Positions 39,322 to 44,037 of a DNA stretch of 44,037 bases are shown piece by piece. The notes below the pieces were generated by a model. It was not told the origin of the DNA. It made no database searches and worked only from the letters and a program-made list of their open reading frames with translations. This stretch comes from Terriglobia bacterium (GTDB taxonomy: Bacteria > Acidobacteriota > Terriglobia > Bryobacterales > Bryobacteraceae). The position numbers were made by a program, and so were the translations under genes. The stretch's first letter is position 1, and the number at the start of each line of letters is the position of its first letter. The stretch spans positions 1 to 44,037 of the forward strand of contig JAIQEX010000045.1 in the NCBI GenBank assembly GCA_020073615.1, given 5' to 3'.

Positions 39322-40545
39322 ATGGCAAACGAACGGCGCTATCTGACCGCGCAACAGGCCGCCGACGCGCTGGGGGTGACGCGGCCGACGTTGTACGCGT
39401 ACACCAGCCGCGGCCAACTGCAGTCGGCGCCGATGCCCGGCCGGCCGAGAGAGCGGCGCTATTACCGGGAGGACATCGAGCGGCTGCGAGCGCGGAAAGA
39501 AGCGCGGCGCGACCCGGACCAGGCGGCTGCGCGGGGGCTGAACTGGGGCCCTCCGGTACTGGCGTCGGGCATCACGCTGATCCACAATGGCAAGCTGTAT
39601 TATCGCGGCCGGGATGTATGGGAACTGGCGGAGAAGGCGAGCCTGGAACAGGTGGCGGAGCTGTTGTGGGGGGCGGAAGGGGCGGACCGGGAGCGGCTAT
39701 TCGAGCAACCTTGCCCGCTACCCTCTCGCCAACTGGCGCGGCTGCGACCATGCGCCGGGGATACTTTGACGCTGCTGCAAATGGCCTTGCCGCCGGCCGG
39801 AGCAGGGGACCCGGCCTCTTACGATCTGCGTCCGGGGGCGGTCCGCCAGACCGGAGCGCGCATCGTCCGGTTGTTGACGGCGATCGCCGCCGGGCGCGAC
39901 TCGCGGGCTCCCGTTCACCTGGCTTTACAGGCCGCATGGGCGCCGAAGAAGGCGCTGGTGGGCGAGGCGATTCGCACGGCGCTGGTGGTGTGCGCGGACC
40001 ATGAACTGAATGTCTCCGCTTTTACGGCCCGGTGCGCGGCTTCTGCCGGCGCGTCGCCTTACGATGTGGTCTCGGCTGCCCTGGCGACGCTGAAGGGACG
40101 CCGCCACGGCGGAGAAACGGAGCGGGTAGCGGCGCTGTTTCGCGAGGCCGGATCGCCGCAACGTGCGCGGGCCGTGGTGGCGGGCCGGCTGCGCCGCGGG
40201 GAGCGCGTGCCCGGATTCGGCCATCCCCTCTACCCGGCCGGCGATCCGCGCGCGGCGCGGTTGCTGCGCCTGGCCGAGGCCAGCGGAAACGAGGCGGCGT
40301 GGCGGCTGGTGCGGGCCCTGCGGAAGGCAGGATGGGAGCTGCTGCACGACCTTCCGAACCTGGATTTCGGGTTGGCGGCGCTGGCCCGGGCGTACGGCTT
40401 GCCCGGCCGCGCTCCGTTAGTCCTCTTCGCCCTGGGCCGAACGGTGGGCTGGATTGCGCACGCGATCGAGCAATATGCCACCGGCGAGCTGATCCGTCCA
40501 CGCGCCCGTTACACGGGGCCGGACCCGGCCGCGAAACCTCAATGA
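39322..40545 (+). CDS. Citrate synthase-family protein with N-terminal MerR/HTH domain
   Basis: A 407-residue fusion. Residues 1-60 are a helix-turn-helix of the MerR/excisionase type ('YLTAQQAADALGVTRPTLYA', then 'YYREDIERLRARKEARRD'). Residues about 75-400 are citrate synthase-like: 'LKGRRHGGETE', 'PGFGHPLYPAGDPRA' and 'LPNLDFGLAALARAYGLPGR' place two His and the Asp of the active site, but Arg in GHRVY is replaced by Pro. So the triad is present, with changed surroundings. It could be a condensing enzyme, or a regulator that senses an acyl-CoA or oxaloacetate and acts on DNA; both are inference. No ribosome site precedes the ATG and the palindromic region touches it. It is divergent from the citrate-synthase gene. 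Confidence 0.88.
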   Translation: MANERRYLTAQQAADALGVTRPTLYAYTSRGQLQSAPMPGRPRERRYYREDIERLRARKEARRDPDQAAARGLNWGPPVLASGITLIHNGKLYYRGRDVWELAEKASLEQVAELLWGAEGADRERLFEQPCPLPSRQLARLRPCAGDTLTLLQMALPPAGAGDPASYDLRPGAVRQTGARIVRLLTAIAAGRDSRAPVHLALQAAWAPKKALVGEAIRTALVVCADHELNVSAFTARCAASAGASPYDVVSAALATLKGRRHGGETERVAALFREAGSPQRARAVVAGRLRRGERVPGFGHPLYPAGDPRAARLLRLAEASGNEAAWRLVRALRKAGWELLHDLPNLDFGLAALARAYGLPGRAPLVLFALGRTVGWIAHAIEQYATGELIRPRARYTGPDPAAKPQ

Positions 40546-40558
40546 AGACCGGTGGGAA

Positions 40559-40912
40559 TCAGGCGCCCGGCGCCGGCCGCATCACGCGCCCGATGGCGTG
40601 CGCCAGTTGCTTCCACTTCGATTCCTCGCGCGCGAGTTGTTTCCTGCCCGCCGGCGTGAGCCGGTAATACTTGAACTGGCGGTTGCGGTCGCGGGCGGTC
40701 TCCCAGCGGGCGGCCACCCACTTCTGGCGCTCCAGGCGGTGCAGCGCGGGGTACAGAGAACCGTGCTCCACCTGCAACACGTCGTTGGTGGTGCGCTGGA
40801 TGTGGCGGGCGATTTCGTGGCCGTGGGCGGGCCCGAACAGCAGGGTGCGGAGAATGAGCATGTCCAGAGTGCCCTGGAGCAGTTCGACGCGGTCCTGCGG
40901 CGGTTCCGGCAT
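40559..40912 (-). CDS. PadR-family transcriptional regulator
   Basis: A 117-residue DNA-binding protein of the PadR group. The winged helix is clear: 'LLQGTLDMLILRTLLFGPAH', 'GHEIARHIQRTTNDVLQVEH', 'GSLYPALHRLERQKWVAARW'. A basic C-terminal helix follows ('QFKYYRLTPAGRKQLAREES'). PadR repressors often control neighbouring transport or detoxification genes and respond to small molecules. It is the last gene of the leftward cluster, 16 bases after the metallo-hydrolase stop, so it is probably cotranscribed with it. The start at 40912 gives the normal family length of about 110 residues. The ligand is unknown. Confidence 0.92.
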   Translation of the reverse strand: MPEPPQDRVELLQGTLDMLILRTLLFGPAHGHEIARHIQRTTNDVLQVEHGSLYPALHRLERQKWVAARWETARDRNRQFKYYRLTPAGRKQLAREESKWKQLAHAIGRVMRPAPGA

Positions 40913-40928
40913 GGCGTTGGTAGATATT

Positions 40929-41750
40929 CTACCGTAACCGGCGCGCCGGCGGCTGGGGCGGCAGGTAGGTGACGCCGCTCTCGTCGGCGCGCACGGCCTC
41001 ATGGGCGTACCGGCCGTATGCCGGCATGGGGAACCGGTCGGCGAGCGCCTGCAACTGGCCGGCGGCATCGCGCATGGGAGTGCCGTGCCCGGCGGCGATG
41101 AGCGTTGGCCGCAGGGCCGCCAGCAACTGCACGCTGCGCCGGGCGCGCTCCCAGTCGGTGGTGGCCGGCACCGGCGGACGGCAGACCTGCCGGCGTTTGG
41201 CGATGGTGCCCAGGAAGCTGTCGAGGTTCATGGTGGTTACGGCATCGCCGGCCAGCAGTACGGCGCCGCGCGGGCGAAAGAACGCCACGTGCCCGGGCGT
41301 GTGGCCGGGGGTGTCCAGACACTCCCATTCCTCCAGGCCCGGCGCGGAGCGGTGCGCTTCCAACGCAGCCACGCGGCCGCCGAGATTCACCGTGGTCGAC
41401 GGAAACAGGCGGCTCAGCGCGGAGAAGAATCCGGGTGCCGTGGGATCGAGCGGCGGGTACCGCGCCCGCCCGGTGAGGTACGGCAGCTCGAGCGGATGCG
41501 CGTAGACGGGCACGCTCCACAGGTCCGCCAGCGGTCCGGCGGAGCCGGCGTGGTCGAAGTGACCGTGGGTGAGCACGATGGCCCGCGGCCTGGCGCCGCG
41601 GCCGAAGCGCGCCTCCGAGGCGGCCGCGATCTTGCGCTCCCGGCCGGGCGTGCCCGCGTCCACCAGCACCCAGGACGCGGCGTTCCCGACCAGGTACGCA
41701 TTGGCGATGATCCCGGGGATTACGGCCACCTCGTGCGCGATTTCCCGCAT
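40929..41750 (-). CDS. Metallo-beta-lactamase-fold hydrolase
   Basis: A 273-residue enzyme with the metal-binding motif H-x-H-x-D-H in 'VLTHGHFDHAGSAGP', a further His in 'DTPGHTPGHVAFF', the bridging Asp in 'VLLAGDAVTTM' and the last His in 'IAAGHGTPM'. These are the ligands of a dinuclear zinc site in hydrolases related to glyoxalase II or lactonases. It is likely cytoplasmic (no signal peptide). The start is uncertain by two codons: an ATG at 41750 is used, a GTG at 41756 precedes it. It lies between the FlK-like thioesterase gene and the PadR gene on one strand. The substrate is unknown. Confidence 0.9.
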   Translation of the reverse strand: MREIAHEVAVIPGIIANAYLVGNAASWVLVDAGTPGRERKIAAASEARFGRGARPRAIVLTHGHFDHAGSAGPLADLWSVPVYAHPLELPYLTGRARYPPLDPTAPGFFSALSRLFPSTTVNLGGRVAALEAHRSAPGLEEWECLDTPGHTPGHVAFFRPRGAVLLAGDAVTTMNLDSFLGTIAKRRQVCRPPVPATTDWERARRSVQLLAALRPTLIAAGHGTPMRDAAGQLQALADRFPMPAYGRYAHEAVRADESGVTYLPPQPPARRLR

Positions 41751-41802
41751 GTTCACCAGTGTGCTGTCCGCGCTATGGGGAGAGCCGCGCGATGCTGACT
41801 TC

Positions 41803-42207
41803 TTACGATCGCGTCTCCGCCTTTTTCCCCGCCAGGCGGGTAGCGAACTTGGCCACGTTGATGATGGCGCGCTCGTGCGTGCCCTCGCCGATCTTGTCTT
41901 TTTCGTCGCGGGCTTCCACCCGGAATTGAATGCGGCGGTCGTTCACCGCCGTGATCTCCGCCTGGAAGGTGACGGTCATGCCGATGGGGGTGGCCGCGAG
42001 ATGCGACACGTTCACCTGCGTGCCCACGGTGTCGTAGCCGGCTTCGAGGTGGGGAAGCGCGGTGTCGCGGCAGGTGCGCTCCATGTAGCCGATCATGTGC
42101 GGCGTGGAGAGCACGCGCGCGCCCTCCATGCCCAAAAAACTGGTGACGCTCTCGCTGGTCACCAGCAGTTTCATTTCGCCCTTGGCGCCGATGGGAATTT
42201 CCGACAT
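41803..42207 (-). CDS. FlK-like hotdog-fold acyl-CoA thioesterase
   Basis: A 134-residue protein, MSEIPIGAKGEMKLLVTSES at the start, with the pattern of the fluoroacetyl-CoA thioesterase (FlK)-like family: 'VLSTPHMIGYMERTCRDTAL', where Thr-Pro-x-Met and Glu lie at the catalytic positions, and 'GTQVNVSHLAATPIGMTVTF', where His completes the set. Such enzymes hydrolyse or only bind acyl-CoA; most relatives do not act on fluoroacetyl-CoA. It lies eight bases after the TIM-barrel isomerase gene and so is translated from the same message. The true substrate is unknown. Confidence 0.9.
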   Translation of the reverse strand: MSEIPIGAKGEMKLLVTSESVTSFLGMEGARVLSTPHMIGYMERTCRDTALPHLEAGYDTVGTQVNVSHLAATPIGMTVTFQAEITAVNDRRIQFRVEARDEKDKIGEGTHERAIINVAKFATRLAGKKAETRS

Positions 42208-42215
42208 AAGTTTGT

Positions 42216-43076
42216 TCAAGCCGCGGCCAGCCCCGCCAGCACGCCGCGCATGTAGCTCAGCGAGCGCAGCATTCCAAGCAGGGGCGCGTTCTCCAGGATC
42301 TCGTACTCCAGGTTCACGCAGCCCTGATACTCGACGGTCTTCAATTGTTTGAGGATCGCGGGAATGGGTATCTCGCCATCGCCCACATCGCACTGGCTGT
42401 CCTTCTTTTCGAGATCGCGCAGGTCCTTGACGTGCATATCGAACAGGCGGCTGCCGGCGTCGTTGATGGCTTTCAGAATGCCGGCGCCGGTGCGGGCCGT
42501 GTGGCCGACATCCAGGCAGAGGCCGCAGCGGGGGTCGAGCGGGCGCACCACTTCCAGCACGGACTGCGGGGTGGGAAAGTGCTTGTCCTCGGGACCGTGG
42601 TTGTGGATGGCGATGCGGACATCGTATTCCTTGACCATGCCCTCGACAGTCTTGATATTGTCGTGCGTGGGCGCGCACACCAGCATGGGGATGCCGGCGT
42701 GCCTGGCGTACTCGAAGGCTTGACGGATGGCTTCGGGCCGGTCGGCGCCGCGGTCGGCATTATTCATGTCGATGTTGCCCGCGCTCATGATTTTCAAACC
42801 GGCCGCCTCGAACTCCTTGCGGGCCTCTCTCAGCTGCTCAGGCGTGGATTGGAGGGACAGGTGCACGTCCTTGACGCTGAGCCAGGGCGTTTGCAGAGTC
42901 TTGAGCATCTCGATCGCTTCGGGGCGGCTGAACTTGCGCAGGGAGTAGCTGGCGATGCCGAGCTTGATCCCCCAGGGCGCGGCTTCGATGCGGGCGGAGG
43001 CGGGCGTCGCGGCGGCGGCCAGACCGGCGAGTCCCGCCGCACCTAGAAACCGGCGGCGCGTGGTCTCGATCTTCAT
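42216..43076 (-). CDS. Tat-exported sugar-phosphate isomerase/epimerase-like TIM-barrel protein
   Basis: A 286-residue protein with a Tat-type signal (TTRRRFLGAAGLAGLAAAAT) and a xylose-isomerase-like TIM barrel of the AP endonuclease 2 family. Barrel strands and metal-binding residues can be seen in 'IAIHNHGPEDKHF', 'GLCLDVGHTARTG', 'LFDMHVKDLRD' and 'VNLEYEI'. These proteins isomerise or epimerise sugars, or act on related hydroxy-ketones. The start at 43076 was chosen for the signal peptide; longer in-frame extensions upstream look non-coding. It is the first gene of a leftward cluster with an FlK-like thioesterase, a metallo-hydrolase and a PadR regulator. Its exact reaction is unknown. 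Confidence 0.88.
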   Translation of the reverse strand: MKIETTRRRFLGAAGLAGLAAAATPASARIEAAPWGIKLGIASYSLRKFSRPEAIEMLKTLQTPWLSVKDVHLSLQSTPEQLREARKEFEAAGLKIMSAGNIDMNNADRGADRPEAIRQAFEYARHAGIPMLVCAPTHDNIKTVEGMVKEYDVRIAIHNHGPEDKHFPTPQSVLEVVRPLDPRCGLCLDVGHTARTGAGILKAINDAGSRLFDMHVKDLRDLEKKDSQCDVGDGEIPIPAILKQLKTVEYQGCVNLEYEILENAPLLGMLRSLSYMRGVLAGLAAA

Positions 43077-43160
43077 GGTGAACCCTATTTTAACCCTCCG
43101 CCGCCAATGCGGCGGAGCGGCGTACGGAAGCGCACCTTCAGGCGGGGCGGGAAGCCGCCG

Positions 43161-43176
43161 TGGCACGCGTCTTGCA
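43161..43176 (+). promoter_or_regulatory. Sigma-54 promoter of the glycine-zipper protein gene
   Basis: TGGCACGCGTCTTGCA matches the sigma-54 consensus TGGCACG-N4-TTGCA exactly, with the invariant GG and GC ten bases apart. Transcription would start near 43186, giving a leader of about 60 bases with AAGGAG before the ATG at 43245. Activation would need an NtrC-type activator. Confidence 0.85.
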
Positions 43177-43244
43177 CCTTCCAACGCGAACCGGGTAATT
43201 ATGCCAATGTGGAAGTACCGGTTCCCAGACGGAAGGAGCAGAAC

Positions 43245-43907
43245 ATGCCAGGAAAGAACACAGCCGTATTCGGCATCTATCCCGACCGGATTGCGGCGGA
43301 AGAGTCCGTGCAGCACCTGCGCAATGCAGGTTTCCGCAGCGCGGACGTATCGATACTCTTTGCCGACAACCAGGGGACCAAAGACTTCGCTCACGAGAAG
43401 AACAGCAAGGCGCCGGAAGGCGCCGCCACGGGAGGCGTGGCCGGGGGCATCGCCGGAGGCGTGCTCGGCTGGCTGACGGGCATTGGGGCGCTGGCCATTC
43501 CCGGCCTGGGGCCGTTGATCGTCGCGGGACCGATCGTGGCGGCGCTTGCCGGCGCCGGGGCGGTGGGCACCCTCGGGGGTATTATCGGCGGGCTGGCCGG
43601 CCTGGGCATTCCCGAGTACGAAGCGAAACGCTACGAAGGGCGCGTCCGCGAGGGCGGCGTGCTGCTTTCGGTCCATTGCGACAACCGCGACTGGGTGCGG
43701 CGTGCCAAGGACGTATTGCGGGAAACCGGCGCCCAGGAGATTGCCGCGGCGGGCGAGAAGCCGGGCGATTTCGGCAACGCCGATAAACCGATGCCGCGGG
43801 TGCGCGGCGCGGGCAGCGGCAGCGCGCTGGCCGCCGAGGAGCTCTACGGAGAGCGCGTGCTCCGGCGCCCGGCCTCGACCGTCCCCGAAGATATCGAAGA
43901 ACCGTAG
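43245..43907 (+). CDS. Glycine-zipper stress-type protein (YflT/GSP17M-like N terminus)
   Basis: A 220-residue protein. Residues 1-50 ('KNTAVFGIYPDRIAAEESVQ', 'HLRNAGFRSADVSILFAD') resemble the N terminus of general stress protein 17M/YflT-like proteins. Residues about 65-125 are a long Gly/Ala-rich hydrophobic segment with small residues every four positions ('GGVAGGIAGGVLGWLTGIGA', 'GGIIGGLAGLGIPEYEAKRY'), likely a membrane hairpin. A soluble domain follows ('VREGGVLLSVHCDNRDWVRR', 'AKDVLRETGAQEIAAAGEKP'). The exact role is unknown; relatives respond to stress. The start has AAGGAG eight bases upstream. The only evident promoter is the exact sigma-54 site at 43161, so expression depends on an enhancer-binding activator. 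A G-rich repeat follows the gene. Confidence 0.85.
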   Translation: MPGKNTAVFGIYPDRIAAEESVQHLRNAGFRSADVSILFADNQGTKDFAHEKNSKAPEGAATGGVAGGIAGGVLGWLTGIGALAIPGLGPLIVAGPIVAALAGAGAVGTLGGIIGGLAGLGIPEYEAKRYEGRVREGGVLLSVHCDNRDWVRRAKDVLRETGAQEIAAAGEKPGDFGNADKPMPRVRGAGSGSALAAEELYGERVLRRPASTVPEDIEEP

Positions 43908-44037
43908 GGGCCGGGGGCCAGGGGCCAGGGGCCAGGGGCCAGGGGTATACGCACGCATAGCTCGCGGCGTTTTTTTTTAAATGATGTGAGCGAAGCGAGC
44001 TTACTTCCCCCCGCCCCCGGCCCCCCGCCCCCCGCCC
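43908..44037. repeat. G-rich/C-rich heptad inverted repeat, cut by the window end
   Basis: GGGGCCA is repeated four to five times at about 43914-43944. A stem AGCTCGC/GCGAGCT (near 43959 and 43996) encloses an AT-rich loop with a run of T, and then C-rich heptads (CCCCCG type) follow to the end of the window. It has the same plan as the element at 13274-13583, but a different heptad. The run of T could also end transcription of the preceding gene. No gene is present. Confidence 0.6.

Noticed and set aside
43172-43201. Sigma-70-type promoter TTGCAC-N18-TAATTA
   Set aside because: The TTGCA is better explained as the -12 element of an exact sigma-54 promoter, and the spacer and -10 are poor.
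1-44037. tRNA, rRNA, riboswitch or transposase genes
   Set aside because: I looked through the intergenic regions and saw no cloverleaf, no conserved riboswitch core and no transposase motif. Small RNAs cannot be excluded by eye.

Overview
The window looks like chromosomal DNA of a high-GC, Gram-negative soil bacterium of the Acidobacteriota, most like the Bryobacterales/Solibacter group. This is an inference from gene content: very large Oar-like TonB-dependent receptors with a carboxypeptidase-regulatory N-terminal domain, a 1,130-residue exported BNR/sortilin-type repeat protein, several Tat-type signal peptides on enzymes, Gly-rich exported proteins, and G-rich heptad repeats between genes. 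No rRNA or tRNA gene was seen, and there is no sign of a phage or plasmid backbone.

Layout. 1-231 is the tail of a TonB-dependent receptor. 359-3813 is a NitT/TauT-like ABC importer operon without a binding protein; its ATPase carries an MgtE-N-like domain and its permease is a double domain. A beta-barrel porin converges on it (3817-5247). 5562-5786 is a small membrane protein. 5814-9265 is a translationally coupled pair (a zinc-finger-like/glucanase-like-fold protein and a 546-residue TPR protein), divergent from a JAMM/MPN-like-TonB fusion (9507-11603) across an AT-rich region that holds an inverted 14-bp motif. 11625-14954 holds a glycine-zipper protein, an NtrY-like kinase and an NtrC-like regulator; a G-rich inverted repeat separates the last two. 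15060-17348 holds an SRPBCC gene remnant, a three-hairpin repeat and a membrane-bound STAND-type NTPase with leucine-rich repeats. 17496-21259 holds a DUF1328 protein and the BNR protein.

21362-26992 is a patchy region. It has a ribbon-helix-helix gene followed by a frameshifted partner, an amidase and M24 peptidase operon, a truncated M24 paralogue, and a ParE/RelE-type toxin-antitoxin pair flanked by two 254-bp direct copies of the creatinase-N segment. 27101-34835 holds two complete TonB-dependent receptors in tandem, with nearly superimposable promoters and a strong terminator after the second. 34917-37206 is a GMC oxidoreductase with its subunit-3 partner. 37319-38134 is a Tat-exported Gly-rich protein. 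38137-40545 is a divergent pair of citrate-synthase homologues, one fused to a MerR-like helix-turn-helix, across a palindromic 60-bp intergenic region. 40559-43076 is a four-gene cluster (TIM-barrel isomerase, FlK-like thioesterase, metallo-beta-lactamase-fold hydrolase, PadR regulator). 43245-43907 is a glycine-zipper stress-type protein behind an exact sigma-54 consensus promoter.

The strongest candidates for something undescribed are the JAMM-TonB fusion with its divergent TPR operon and shared operator, the membrane STAND-LRR protein, the citrate synthase/HTH-citrate synthase switch, and the MgtE-N/ABC ATPase fusion. Family names come from motif reading only; no database search was possible.
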